Below are positions 10,001 to 18,948 of a stretch of DNA of 60,277 nucleotides, piece by piece; the first letter of the stretch is position 1; every line of letters starts with the position of its first letter. This DNA is from Candidatus Thorarchaeota archaeon. Its GTDB lineage: Archaea; Asgardarchaeota; Thorarchaeia; Thorarchaeales; Thorarchaeaceae. A program made the position numbers and the translations under genes. Where the stretch lies: assembly GCA_003345545.1 (NCBI GenBank), contig PRDH01000028.1, forward strand, positions 1 through 60,277, written 5' to 3'. The notes beneath the pieces are model-generated. The model did not search any database and was not told the DNA's origin. It was given only the letters and a program-made list of their open reading frames with translations.

Positions 10001-12616
10001 AATATCTATGGAGATTTGGTAGATGATGCGACTGTATATATGAATGCCAACTACATGACTCCTGAGGGACTGGGCTCAAACACATATGGATTCTACTACG
10101 CGGGACCATGGAGCAAGTACTCAACAACGGCAGATGTTACGTGGCCCATTGGCACTGTTGACCTGAGTTTCGAGGTGGACAATGGATTCTATCACGCATT
10201 TCGGGTTTTCTTCGCAGACGCATTGACCGTTAGTAGTGCTTTGCACGTCGATCTGGAGGTTCCGGATATCGTACAGCAAGGTGCGAATATGTCAATTCGG
10301 GCCATTGTCTTTGACAACCTCGGAGGCGTGGTAGAAGGTACGACTGTCACTGTCTCGATTGATGGCATAGTCTATCCCACAGTCGTTACTGGTCAAAGAC
10401 ACATTCTGATGATTCCAGAAGTGCAATTCGAGGCAGGAGAGCACCTAGTCTTGGGCAGAGCTGTCCATCCCTTCGCAGTTGGCGAGGGACAGATAACCAG
10501 AGCATTCACTGTCAAAGTACTGACAGAGGATTTGTTGATTCTGACAGATTTCCCCGTGAGTGCTCAACAAGACGACCTTATTGGAGCATGGTTCAATGTG
10601 ACCGATGCCTACGGTCATGCCATAACGGGGGCAGACGTATCACTCAAGAGTGGCGCTCGTGTCTTCGGTATGGCCGAGAGCCCGACGGAACCTGGATGCT
10701 ACTGGTTCGCTCATAATATGAGCTTGAGTCTTGGAGTGCAAATCTTTGACGTCAATGTTGCTAGATCGAATATCAACGGACCTCCAGCGACCACGATAGG
10801 TGTTGAGGTCTATGGCAACCTCGAGCCGAGCGTCTTCTATGATACGCGTGTAGAGGGCGGCTCCATGTTTCCAATCCATGTCTTTGTGAAGGACAGATAC
10901 GGACCTGTGACCATAGGGACTAGTGTGACAGTCGAGATAAACGGAACCAGATACACTGAGATAGACGTGACTGACAATCCAGACTACTTCTTGGATGTCC
11001 CCGCAGACTTCCTCGTAGGCAAGAACAACTTCACTGTCTATGTCAATGCAACCTACGCGACGCCGTGGATTGGCGTGTTCACAATAAGAGCATATGCTGA
11101 TGCTTCTTCATCTGCATCGATAGTGTCAACGCAAGGATGGACGGTCAAACAGGGAGGAGAAACCACCCTGGAATTGACACTAGAAGACTGGGTTGGAAGA
11201 CCTGTTTCAGGTGCAAGAGTGTCATTCTATGTTAAGGCTCTGGCATACACGCTCCATGAGGTTAGCCCTGGTTTCTATGCGGCCAATGTCTCAACAATAG
11301 GTTGGGCGCCGGGGATGTATGGCTACACAGTTTCCGTGAATCATGAGGACATCCAAACAGGAGATCCAATAGAGGGGGACCTCACGATACTCGGAATCCT
11401 GCATATAGATGTAACGTGCAATCCAGAACAGCCAACTCAGGGCGGCTCTCTGCTCGTTTCAGTATTCATTGCGGATGACTACGGGAATCCGATTCCAGAT
11501 CTTGAGGTATATGTGTCTGCAATGGACCTGCCGACACTCATGGCTGAGGAAACCGAACTAATCGGGCTCTACACCGTTTTCATCGAGCATCTTCCTAGAA
11601 CACAGGGATACGGAACAAAGAACATCAGTATAGAGGTGGCAGGTCAATTCATTGAGCCATCAGCGATGTCAGGCACATTCTATCTATCTGTCGCCAATCC
11701 AGAAATCGGCCTCATAGATACTCAGACAGCAGTATCGTTCACTGCGATTTCATTCGTCGTGAGCCTGTTCGGTATGTTCCTCTACTTCAGAATGGCACCA
11801 TCACTTCGAAGGACGGGACCAGGCAAAGAAGAGCTGCAGAAGTCCGTGAAACGCATGGATAGACTCTATCTTGTCATCGTGCTGGCGAGTGCAGTGGGCT
11901 TTGTGGCATCTATGAGGCTCAGCGCGATTGGCGACTTTGGAGGAGCGCTAATCCTTACTGTGACCCTTCTTGGAGCCTCTGTGCTTCTCTATGGCCTCTG
12001 GCTCTACAGAGATGCTGTATCAGCAGTCATGGTTACTGGTGCATTGAACAAGAAGAGGATGGTCGCGGGACTATGGCATCTATTCTTCGTCCCTATTGTC
12101 ATAGTGATGATTCTCACTTATGGAGCAGAGATTGATTGGTTCAAAGCATATATGATAGATCCGGCAATCGACATAGGTGGCTTGTCCATACCTACCATCA
12201 TGACGACGATATTCGTCGCATATCTATCATCTATTCTGGTTGTAGTGGTGAATCTCTATCGAGAAGTGAAGAATGGTCTTAGGAAGCTCAGAAGAATGCG
12301 GGATGCGGACACACCAGTCGCTGTTATCGAAGATGAGAAAGAAGCAATGGTCAACAGATTCAGTTCCTCAGTGAGAATTAAATTCCTGATGTTTCTGGTC
12401 GTCGTAGGTGCTGCCGCAGTGACAACAATGGACTTCCTGCAGAGCTATGAACTTGGAATCATTGTACTCTTGCCTGTCGCCTTCTTGGTTGTGATACCAT
12501 TCATCTCGTCTAGGATTGTCCAGGCGCTGAACCGCGCCTCAAAGGTCAAAATCAAGAAGACCGGAGTACCCACGGGGGAGGAATCAACCACATCGGTATC
12601 AGAAGAAACTGCATGA
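7052..12616 (+). CDS. Giant cell-surface protein: FG-GAP-type propeller, Ig-like domains, polytopic C-terminus
   Basis: A 1,854-residue protein. A signal or anchor segment (about residues 28-50) is followed by repeated calcium-loop motifs of FG-GAP/VCBS type (DVDGDGDSEF near 132, DFNGDVHPDV near 180, DFNLDSQEDL near 322, DVNGDTRADV near 420, DDDKDGNDEL near 679, DFDGDDSSEF near 880). These suggest one or two beta-propellers. Residues about 970-1550 are a string of Ig-like beta domains, many starting with 'QGG' or 'QGD' strands. From about 1560 to 1835 there are roughly eight membrane helices and a charged tail. The start is bounded by an in-frame stop at 6980. A role in adhesion or surface architecture is inferred. 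The polytopic C-terminus is unusual for this class. Confidence 0.8.
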   Translation: MSKDTSTRRESEFRPISTPMNGNNLKMLKLLSLFFISFMAIAPIVLSNSPTTAILQSEDSVGFLPSQSLYHYTLPGSSSIQIATGTVQGYNGFAYVIDDEDVLYFVDVFNGATLTIVLPTGDQSLGSDIVGYDVDGDGDSEFLIRNYVNSQFYILVADIDDSNVAQYPIPFNYPAAVGFGDFNGDVHPDVLIKNINNNNDFMTLDLFGNDTIGSFLVDYCYAGQIVGNFASYTEDSIALVSRYSLQQRNLTLVAADGVQIDSIILTPSIQDLVTFHYSDGLDEIATIESDGDIVVYSGPALGVTYTNNVELLSSSYRTIQSGDFNLDSQEDLVVISRTQEKAYFMDGYAGFPIRETTGIYMPSYKRQGLGLMDSDALDDLAVGTVDGGLGIIRGQDGMFAYTEYLIDVRSVSSSYQIEMIDVNGDTRADVLCRVLGDVYLLLSDSTPPGVVQLPIVPRHPTTLDDYVTVEVQVSETSGIERADIFMRISATGSWIQPQDEMYASHQEGFYYAFIANLQAGSYEYYMEFQDTYLNTVSVGDSVLPMSFTVTGDFVWQFDKSDTDYVDSRAHQSDSGYLFGGQRVIYTIERERGVENLTLTQYSSTGTLLDTVTIVDTGEVRQYFEVYTAMLDGDIVSDIIVLDKTPSYLYYHVYHGNTLSLIGEGICPYPYKSFNYLGIIDDDKDGNDELLLVSDTTPLSLIKMDSDTSWSEVELSGTAIPRGYSVIHDPDTGDGYIAVLRGDLAIDIYRAEDLSFIRSLDIELSAYSDQVAIALTSRYNSFLAQEEFVAAVNYWHGTDPTGRIFIFDSTTTNVNSTPYYAVPHEGITYAFAYDTVGSASDELFILLNSGELRMTETAASLTTLWSTFVTSATPLSATVADFDGDDSSEFLLFTDQDELVTSVSFYGEVEWTVKVGEVRNPLLIGNIDLVPGEEIAAYPFASINSMILGAIRNLDSTYLLDVSMEYSSTNLIQGDTLVVNATVLNIYGDLVDDATVYMNANYMTPEGLGSNTYGFYYAGPWSKYSTTADVTWPIGTVDLSFEVDNGFYHAFRVFFADALTVSSALHVDLEVPDIVQQGANMSIRAIVFDNLGGVVEGTTVTVSIDGIVYPTVVTGQRHILMIPEVQFEAGEHLVLGRAVHPFAVGEGQITRAFTVKVLTEDLLILTDFPVSAQQDDLIGAWFNVTDAYGHAITGADVSLKSGARVFGMAESPTEPGCYWFAHNMSLSLGVQIFDVNVARSNINGPPATTIGVEVYGNLEPSVFYDTRVEGGSMFPIHVFVKDRYGPVTIGTSVTVEINGTRYTEIDVTDNPDYFLDVPADFLVGKNNFTVYVNATYATPWIGVFTIRAYADASSSASIVSTQGWTVKQGGETTLELTLEDWVGRPVSGARVSFYVKALAYTLHEVSPGFYAANVSTIGWAPGMYGYTVSVNHEDIQTGDPIEGDLTILGILHIDVTCNPEQPTQGGSLLVSVFIADDYGNPIPDLEVYVSAMDLPTLMAEETELIGLYTVFIEHLPRTQGYGTKNISIEVAGQFIEPSAMSGTFYLSVANPEIGLIDTQTAVSFTAISFVVSLFGMFLYFRMAPSLRRTGPGKEELQKSVKRMDRLYLVIVLASAVGFVASMRLSAIGDFGGALILTVTLLGASVLLYGLWLYRDAVSAVMVTGALNKKRMVAGLWHLFFVPIVIVMILTYGAEIDWFKAYMIDPAIDIGGLSIPTIMTTIFVAYLSSILVVVVNLYREVKNGLRKLRRMRDADTPVAVIEDEKEAMVNRFSSSVRIKFLMFLVVVGAAAVTTMDFLQSYELGIIVLLPVAFLVVIPFISSRIVQALNRASKVKIKKTGVPTGEESTTSVSEETA

Positions 12617-12857
12617 TAATACATCTGTGGCGAAATTGGAAATCGGAGAAGAAGGGGTCAAGCGAGGAAAGGAACCGAAGATGGATGCGATTCAGATTAT
12701 GAGCAGATGAAAGATATCGGATTGGGGGCGATGTGATTCCTGCCCCGAATCCAGTTACACGAATAGCGGTATCCAACTACTCCTCATCAAGCGCGTCTTC
12801 TCTCGATTCAGCCTGTGAATCAGATACGGCGTGCTTTGATTGGGCAGTGTCATTCGA

Positions 12858-14312
12858 TCAGTCTTCAGAGCCTTTTTCCTCTTCCTGTTTAGGAACGCTT
12901 GCAGTTTCCTCAGCAGCTGCTGCTTCCGCCCCAGCTTCCTTCTCAGTCGGTATCCATTTCTTACCTGCATCGATATCGCCCTGGAATTTCTTAATCTGAG
13001 TCTTGCGGCTAACATAGAGAGCGACAATCACTGCAAGAGACAACGCTGCACCCACGATTGTTAATGTCGTCAGAAACGTGCTTGCACTGTCACCAAGCAA
13101 TTGCTGCCAAGTGATGACGAGGAATGCGAGACCTGCAATATTCATGACGAAGGATCGTAGTGGTGTTCCAACCTTGACGATTTCAGTGACCTTCGTATCA
13201 ACCATTGCTGCAGCGATGACACCAGCGCCGTAGTCTGTTGATTTCGTCTTCTTTGCAAGGGTGCGTATATCTGAGCTCTTCTTCTTGCCCATGACTTTCA
13301 GTGCGATGGGTACTTTCGATGCCAGAAGGTCAGCGTATTGAATGCGGGCATCATCGCTCGTCAAATTGCACTTCTTGCACATGTCCACTTTCTTGTTCCA
13401 GTCGCGTTTGCACTTCGGACACTTGTCACCTTGCCAAGCTTCCGGTGCGGTTTCTCTCAGACGCTGTCTGATGATGTACTCGCTGACGCCACTGTCCTCT
13501 CGTCCTGATTCATCGGAGCTCTTCTTCTTCCCGAACTTGGTCATCCCGGCAAGCATAGAGAACAGGAGTGGCAACGCACCAATAACTGTCAAGTTAGGTA
13601 GAGATTTTAGTTCAGAGGCCTTCTTCTGAATTCCTCGAAGCTTGTAGGCAGTCTTTAGACCATCAAAGAGACTCCTGAATCCGTTACCAACGCCATAGAC
13701 AGCACCGACAGTCGCGGCACTCGCGGATATTCCAGTCACTGATGTGAAGACATCTAGTGGCGTTGCCGGTATACTGAAGTAGAAAGGTTCACTCTGCAGA
13801 ATATTTACAGTTGTATTGCCCTCAACAAAGTATCTGAAGTCCATTGAAGCCTCTATGATACCTGTGACGAGTTTGAGAGGCCCATAGTTGAAGATGGATG
13901 AGAAATCGATGAACGCATTGATAACAGGAATCGCCATTGTATGGTCGACCCAAACCCACGTTGAGTTCGTGACTGGTTCAACGATCGTGATGGGAAAGAT
14001 CGCAATTCCTTGGTAGTAGAACATGATTGTACCGCTCATGTTTAAATCGTGTGCACTTGTCACATTGATCTGGAGTGTGAGCAGCATGGGAGCTTCGATA
14101 TTGAGTACGAGAGGTGCAGACTGTGAATAGGCTCCAATAACGTTTTGCCCATCGAACGCGGCGTACACATAGAGTGTGTCGTCATGGAGAAAGTCGGTGG
14201 GAAACACAGGTACTTGGGCAGTCGTCGTGCTCAGGGCAGCACTCCCAACCAACATCACTAGAAGCAGAGTCATGAAACCAACGAAGATAGTCTTTGATGG
14301 CGAGCGACGCAT
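12858..14312 (-). CDS. Membrane-anchored surface protein with an internal zinc ribbon
   Basis: A 484-residue protein with a basic N-terminus and signal segment (residues 10-32). An extracellular beta-rich domain with several N-x-S/T sites reaches to about residue 185. A hydrophobic segment follows near 190-215, and another near 240. A cytoplasmic-type region then carries CPKCKRDW-x7-CKKC (about residues 297-315), a compact zinc ribbon. Two further membrane helices (about 395-440) precede an Ala/Glu/Lys-rich tail. It is convergent with the giant surface gene. The layout suggests a surface sensor or anchor that couples an outer domain to a cytoplasmic zinc module. No family name recognised. Confidence 0.7.
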   Translation of the reverse strand: MRRSPSKTIFVGFMTLLLVMLVGSAALSTTTAQVPVFPTDFLHDDTLYVYAAFDGQNVIGAYSQSAPLVLNIEAPMLLTLQINVTSAHDLNMSGTIMFYYQGIAIFPITIVEPVTNSTWVWVDHTMAIPVINAFIDFSSIFNYGPLKLVTGIIEASMDFRYFVEGNTTVNILQSEPFYFSIPATPLDVFTSVTGISASAATVGAVYGVGNGFRSLFDGLKTAYKLRGIQKKASELKSLPNLTVIGALPLLFSMLAGMTKFGKKKSSDESGREDSGVSEYIIRQRLRETAPEAWQGDKCPKCKRDWNKKVDMCKKCNLTSDDARIQYADLLASKVPIALKVMGKKKSSDIRTLAKKTKSTDYGAGVIAAAMVDTKVTEIVKVGTPLRSFVMNIAGLAFLVITWQQLLGDSASTFLTTLTIVGAALSLAVIVALYVSRKTQIKKFQGDIDAGKKWIPTEKEAGAEAAAAEETASVPKQEEEKGSED

Positions 14313-14386
14313 CAGTCAAATTCAACTCCTGAAACAACACTGGCAGTGCTCACTGACTGTTAACGACTGAAAAGGGTTTTGCGCGT

Positions 14387-14821
14387 CTATGGGGGTAGAG
14401 ATTGAGGCGTCGGTTCTCGAGTCCCGCGTACCATGTCTGCGACTTTCCTTGCCACGGAGGCAAAGCCCTCGCTCTTCTTAAGCACACCCTTGGCGCCAAC
14501 CTCAGCAGCCAATCTCATTGAATCAGTATCGAAGTAGGCAGTAAGGAGGTGGACGTTGGTAATCCCCATACTCGTCAGCTTTTTGGTGCACTCAAGACCT
14601 CCCATCTCAGGCATCTTCATATCCATAAGAACAAAATCTGGTGGATGACCTTGTCTGATGCACTTCCTGGCCAGTCCGATGGCTTCCTGACCATTTGATG
14701 CTGTAATGAGTTCGAAATCGTCAAGGAACTTCCTCAGATACGCATTCATTACTTCATGAATTGCCGGCTCATCATCAACAATCAGGATGCGCAGTGACAC
14801 GAATGATTCCCCATAATGCAT
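14387..14821 (-). CDS. Stand-alone response regulator (CheY-like receiver)
   Basis: A 144-residue single receiver domain. The acidic pocket (VDDE near residue 16), the phospho-acceptor aspartate in LMDMKMPEMGG, the Thr of LLTAY and the Lys of VLKKSE are all present, so phosphorylation should be possible. No output domain or histidine kinase is encoded nearby. The signal therefore probably passes by protein-protein contact from a kinase elsewhere. The ATG at 14821 could be read leaderless. A GTG at 14800 with GGGGA eight bases upstream is a good alternative, and would begin directly before the first strand. Confidence 0.9.
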   Translation of the reverse strand: MHYGESFVSLRILIVDDEPAIHEVMNAYLRKFLDDFELITASNGQEAIGLARKCIRQGHPPDFVLMDMKMPEMGGLECTKKLTSMGITNVHLLTAYFDTDSMRLAAEVGAKGVLKKSEGFASVARKVADMVRGTREPTPQSLPP

Positions 14822-14901
14822 TCAATGATGACCCATAGTCAAGGCACCTTATCAATAGTGTGTTCGAAAGGCTCCATATGAAGCAACATTGCTCTTCGCG
14901 A

Positions 14902-14941
14902 ATCTATTTAACTAGCATAGCTCATGAACGCCATCAGGTGC
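14902..14941 (+). promoter_or_regulatory. TATA element and ribosome site of the aminotransferase
   Basis: ATCTATTTAA at 14902-14911 is a TATA-like box that would place transcription start near 14935. AGGTG at 14937-14941 then lies five bases before ATG 14947. This argues against the longer frame starting at 14860. Confidence 0.5.
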
Positions 14942-14946
14942 AAGTT

Positions 14947-16035
14947 ATGGTCTTTAAGCGGATGCCTCTAGAAGTCTGGTTCGACGAATACCAGTTCGAG
15001 ATTGATTATGACATTGGCGAGAGCGGAATGAAATTCACCTCTCTGAAGAACCTAGGAATCGACCTCAATGAAGTCGATTTGCGCTATGGCTACCATCTTG
15101 GACATCCAGATCTGAGGAAGGAGATAGCGAAGCAGTATAAAGGGATGACTTGGGAAAACGTTGCAGTCACTACAGGTGCGAGCGAAGGCAATTTTGCAGT
15201 CATTGGACATCTAGTCGGTGCGAGGGACCATATGATTGTTGAACATCCAACCTATCCTTCGCTTTACCAGATACCAAGGTCTCTTGAGAGAGACCTCTCG
15301 CTATTCAGACTTACGTGGAATAATGAATTCAGACCAGATATGGATGAACTGCGAAAACTGGTCAAAGCAAATACCAAGTTGATTACACTCACACATCCAA
15401 ATAATCCGACAGGCTCTGTGATAACGGAAGATGAGTTGAAAGAAGCCATCGAGATTGTTGAAAAAGCAGGCGCATATCTCATGGTGGACGAGACCTACAG
15501 GGATATGATGTTTGACAATCCCCCGCCGCTGGCAGCAACGATGAGCCCTAACGCAATCAGTCTGACTAGTATGTCTAAGACATGGGGTCTTCCTGGCATT
15601 CGCATTGGTTGGGTTGTTGCGGACACATCTGTCATTCAGGCAATCAGGGCCGTACGGGAACAAGTGACAATCTGTAACTCCTCCTTGGGAGAAGCGATTG
15701 CTAAGGCAGTTCTGAAACAGAGGAAGGCGCTGCTGACGAAGCTTCGTAAATCGATGCTGACAAACTTCAGGATCCTCAAAGATTGGATGAACAATCAAAA
15801 ATGGCTCGAATGGATTGAGCCCAAGAGTGGTGTCGTAGGAGCCCCAAGACTTGTCCGTGGAGGAAGTACCGATGAACTCTGCCAGTTGCTGGTGACCAAG
15901 TATCGTACTTTCACAGTACCCGGTTCAAGGATGGAGCTTGATGGACACCTCAGAATCGGATTCGGTGGAGAACAAGAAGAACTGACCAGAGGTCTTGAGC
16001 AGCTAGGTCTGGCTCTGAAAGAGATCCATAAGTGA
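14947..16035 (+). CDS. PLP-dependent aminotransferase, class I/II
   Basis: A 362-residue fold-type I aminotransferase. Visible features are the TTGASEGN cofactor-phosphate loop, the HPNNPTGS motif, the aspartate-tyrosine pair in MVDETYRDM, and the Schiff-base lysine in SMSKTWGLPGIRIGW. A C-terminal arginine in LRIGFGG would bind the substrate carboxylate. The family transfers amino groups between an amino acid and a 2-oxoacid. The exact substrate is not evident. The start at 14947 is chosen from the promoter and ribosome site; the frame extends upstream to 14860 without support. Confidence 0.9.
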   Translation: MVFKRMPLEVWFDEYQFEIDYDIGESGMKFTSLKNLGIDLNEVDLRYGYHLGHPDLRKEIAKQYKGMTWENVAVTTGASEGNFAVIGHLVGARDHMIVEHPTYPSLYQIPRSLERDLSLFRLTWNNEFRPDMDELRKLVKANTKLITLTHPNNPTGSVITEDELKEAIEIVEKAGAYLMVDETYRDMMFDNPPPLAATMSPNAISLTSMSKTWGLPGIRIGWVVADTSVIQAIRAVREQVTICNSSLGEAIAKAVLKQRKALLTKLRKSMLTNFRILKDWMNNQKWLEWIEPKSGVVGAPRLVRGGSTDELCQLLVTKYRTFTVPGSRMELDGHLRIGFGGEQEELTRGLEQLGLALKEIHK

Positions 16036-16094
16036 GTATTCCATAGGTGTTCATTAGGGTATGGCCGGACGTGTGGTTGGATGCGTCGTGTCAA

Positions 16095-16586
16095 ATGGCC
16101 GAATCGAATAATTCGCTAGAGCAGCATACCAAGACAGTCTGGACTGATATTGTGCACCTCACGCCTGAGTGCCGACAAGTCAATGTGCGATTTAGAGTCG
16201 TCAAGAAGGGAGTCGCAAGGAGAGTCACTTCCAAGTCCTCAGGCAGGCAGTACGAAGTATCAGACTGTGTAGTTGTGGATTCTACTGCAAGAATCAATCT
16301 GACTCTCTGGAATGAGGATGTTGACCGCATTAGTCAAGACTATTCATACTGCCTCATGAGTGGACACATCAACATCCTTGACGAATGCATGAGTCTCTCG
16401 GCGGGACATTGCGGGAAGATTGTGGAATCAGATGTGCTAATCGAGAATACAGATGACAAGTTCGATATGAGCCGACCCTTCATGGGAAGACCCAAGCGCC
16501 GGAGATCCCGATTCACGACTTCTAGGGTTCTTCAGGGTACAATTGGTCGGGAAGCTGGCGGGTACCCATCACGGAAGTCCTTTTGA
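16095..16586 (+). CDS. OB-fold single-stranded DNA-binding protein, RPA-like
   Basis: A protein of about 163 residues with one OB fold: VNVRFRVVKKG, a basic SKSSGRQYEVSD turn, then VDSTARINLTLWNEDVDRI and a closing strand pair. This is the pattern of archaeal RPA-like proteins that bind single-stranded nucleic acid (V-D-x-T-x-x-I-x-L-T-x-W). The last 40 residues are basic and low in structure (RPKRRRSRF), which may add nucleic-acid affinity. The ATG at 16095 keeps the fold intact. A GTG at 16047 would add 16 residues; neither has a strong ribosome site. The kinase gene follows after 40 bases. Confidence 0.75.
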   Translation: MAESNNSLEQHTKTVWTDIVHLTPECRQVNVRFRVVKKGVARRVTSKSSGRQYEVSDCVVVDSTARINLTLWNEDVDRISQDYSYCLMSGHINILDECMSLSAGHCGKIVESDVLIENTDDKFDMSRPFMGRPKRRRSRFTTSRVLQGTIGREAGGYPSRKSF

Positions 16587-16626
16587 GGTCGAACGAACTA
16601 GACGTGCTGCGATAGGTGCGTCGAGA

Positions 16627-17526
16627 ATGAGAGTGAGAATCCAGAATGATGATGTTCCCTATCCGCTTTCTATCCTGAGAGGAAGACTCAGACTCAGCGG
16701 GCTGCGGGACACCGAAGTGGCGGGTATCATCGCTGGTTCCTTGGCAAATCAGCCCTCTTCGAAGTTTTGGACTGAAGAGGAACTTGTCAATTCCATCGAG
16801 AAGGCACTTGAAGAATATCCACCACTTGTATGCGAGAATTTCCGGTTGTTGACCGCATATGAACAGGCTCGAGGACTGTCAGACTCCAACCGGTCTCTCC
16901 TCCTGGTCCTCGAGGGAGCTTCAGCAACAGGCAAATCAATGCTTGCGATGGAACTGCTTCAAGATCTTGCAGCTACACGATTCATCAGCACTGACTCTGT
17001 TCGGCAAATCATGAGGGGGATTTACACCAAGCAGAGTCATCCCGAGCTGTATTGCCACACCTACCAGGCCCACAAGTATAGGAAGTCGGGCGATCCATCG
17101 CTTGACCCCGTCATCCGAGGATTCATTGCTCAGTCTGAGCTTGTCATACCCCATGTGCAGGACCTAGCGGGAAGACTCCTTGAGGAGGGAGCAATTGCTG
17201 TTGTCGAAGGTGTTCATGTCTATCCAGGAAGCCTAGCGAGTCTGGGTGCGAATGTGATCGAGGTTGTCATCAGTCCGAGCTCGAAGACTCACAGAGCCAT
17301 GTTCCTGAACAAGTATGCAACAGGAAAGTTGAGGACTGTTTCGGGGAATCAGTCTCTTCGCATAAAGGAATACGAAGATACAAGAATCATTCAAGACTAC
17401 ATAGTCGCTTGCGCCTCGAAATGTGGCGCGCCTATCGTTGAAATGGAGAACTATGAAACAGCTCGTATGGAGATCTCCAGACTCGTTATTGAGAGGGTAA
17501 GATATCTTGTTGAGGCTCATGAATGA
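16627..17526 (+). CDS. 2-phosphoglycerate kinase-like P-loop kinase with N-terminal ATP-cone
   Basis: A 299-residue protein. Residues 1-85 resemble an ATP-cone regulatory domain (MRVRIQNDDVPYPLSILRGR, then SIEKALEEYPP). Near residue 98 is the Walker A motif GASATGKS, then FISTDSVRQIMRG, the HTYQAHKY segment and VVEGVHVYPG. This order matches archaeal 2-phosphoglycerate kinases, which make 2,3-bisphosphoglycerate, the precursor of the thermoprotectant cyclic form. The ATG at 16627 is preceded by AGGTG at about seven bases; upstream in-frame starts would overlap the OB-fold gene. A different small-molecule kinase role is possible. Confidence 0.75.
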   Translation: MRVRIQNDDVPYPLSILRGRLRLSGLRDTEVAGIIAGSLANQPSSKFWTEEELVNSIEKALEEYPPLVCENFRLLTAYEQARGLSDSNRSLLLVLEGASATGKSMLAMELLQDLAATRFISTDSVRQIMRGIYTKQSHPELYCHTYQAHKYRKSGDPSLDPVIRGFIAQSELVIPHVQDLAGRLLEEGAIAVVEGVHVYPGSLASLGANVIEVVISPSSKTHRAMFLNKYATGKLRTVSGNQSLRIKEYEDTRIIQDYIVACASKCGAPIVEMENYETARMEISRLVIERVRYLVEAHE

Positions 17527-17541
17527 GGAGAAGGATATGAT

Positions 17542-18948
17542 ATGAGTTGGAAAAACGATTCTCTTGACAGGCTATTCAATCCACGTGCCATTGCAGTTAT
17601 TGGTGCGTCGGATAAACCAGATAAACTCGGAGCTCTGTCTCTGCTCGCGCTGCATTCCTTTGAGGGCACTGTTGTACCTGTGAATCCCAGACTCAAATCA
17701 ATCCGAGGTCTTGAATGCTATCCAACCGTGGAGTCGATAGATACTCAAATAGATCTCGCAATCGTAGCTGTTGGTCCGCAGCATGTACTACCCGCATTAG
17801 AGGATTGTGCGGCTGCCAGAGCAGGGGGTGCAATCATTTTCTCTGCTGGATTCAAGGAAATGGGCGGACTCGGAATAGAGCACCAAAACCTTTTGAGAAA
17901 GTTAGTTGACAAAGCTCACATTGCTGTCATCGGACCAAACTGCTTGGGCGCTGGCAATCCGGGAATCAGTCTCAATGCAACATTCTTCCCACATCCGGTT
18001 CCGATGAAGAAAGGAACAGTCGCAATGGTGAGCCAAAGCGGAGGAGTCACAGGCCTCATGCTCTATCGCGCCTCAGACGTCGGTCTTGGAGTGTCCAAGT
18101 TTGCAAGCGTTGGAAACAGAGTGAATATCGATTTTCATGACATGGTGCGCTACCTCCGGGACGATCCTCTGACTGAAGTGATCTGCCTATTCATCGAAGG
18201 AACTGAATACGGCCGCGAAATGATGAATGAGATAACCAAGACAACCCCCAAGAAGCCCGTAATCGTCTTCAAAGTGGGGAAGACACCGTCGTCGAGAGAG
18301 GCCGCTTTGAGCCACACAGGGAGTCTTGCCGGAAATGCCGAACTCTACAGTGCCGCAATAAAACAGTCAGGAGGGATAGAGGTCTCAGGGATTGAGGACA
18401 TGGTTGATCTCGGATATCTGCTCTCTACATGCAAACATCGCCCCAAAGGAAATCGGGTCGCGATCGTCACTCATACCCTCGGAATTGCACTCATTGTTGC
18501 TCAGGTACTTGAAGAGAATGGAGTAACCCTACCTGCTCCATCTGAGAAGAACGCAAAGTTGATTGAGGACAGTCTTGGTATGCCAGTTGAGATACCAATT
18601 AAGAATCCTGTCGACCTGCTGGCCACAGGGTGGGCGAATCCCAAAATCTTTGCCGATGCTCTTGAACTCATCCTCAACGAAGAGCAGTATGATGCAGCAG
18701 TCATTGTCTTTTCGCCGAACTATCAGGAGAGCATAGGCGGAGGAATGCCCATCAATGAGATTGTCGAGATCGCTCGGAAGAGCAATAAACCAGTCATCAG
18801 CGTGTTGACTTCACCAATCACGCGGAAGCCTCCAGGGCATGAAATTCTTGAAGAGGGCGGCATCCCGTTCTATCCCAGTCCACAGAGAGCAGGAATGGCG
18901 CTTGCTAATTCAATAAGGCTGGCACGAAATGGCACGACCCGAGTGTAG
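17542..18948 (+). CDS. ADP-forming acyl-CoA synthetase, alpha subunit
   Basis: A 468-residue protein with the full layout of the alpha subunit of NDP-forming acetyl/acyl-CoA synthetase. A CoA-binding Rossmann domain (NPRAIAVIGASDKPDKLG) comes first, then a succinyl-CoA-ligase-like domain with IGPNCLGAGNPG, the VSQSGGVTG loop and the phospho-histidine in LSHTGSLAG near residue 257. It turns acyl-CoA, ADP and phosphate into the acid, CoA and ATP, a key substrate-level ATP step in archaeal amino acid and sugar fermentation. The beta (ATP-grasp) subunit is not fused and not in the window, so it must be encoded elsewhere. It starts 15 bases after the kinase gene. Confidence 0.88.
   Translation: MSWKNDSLDRLFNPRAIAVIGASDKPDKLGALSLLALHSFEGTVVPVNPRLKSIRGLECYPTVESIDTQIDLAIVAVGPQHVLPALEDCAAARAGGAIIFSAGFKEMGGLGIEHQNLLRKLVDKAHIAVIGPNCLGAGNPGISLNATFFPHPVPMKKGTVAMVSQSGGVTGLMLYRASDVGLGVSKFASVGNRVNIDFHDMVRYLRDDPLTEVICLFIEGTEYGREMMNEITKTTPKKPVIVFKVGKTPSSREAALSHTGSLAGNAELYSAAIKQSGGIEVSGIEDMVDLGYLLSTCKHRPKGNRVAIVTHTLGIALIVAQVLEENGVTLPAPSEKNAKLIEDSLGMPVEIPIKNPVDLLATGWANPKIFADALELILNEEQYDAAVIVFSPNYQESIGGGMPINEIVEIARKSNKPVISVLTSPITRKPPGHEILEEGGIPFYPSPQRAGMALANSIRLARNGTTRV

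Noticed and set aside
15301..15798. 165-codon minus-strand frame inside the aminotransferase
   Set aside because: Shadow of a clearly real enzyme; composition rich in Cys, His and Arg as expected of antisense frames.
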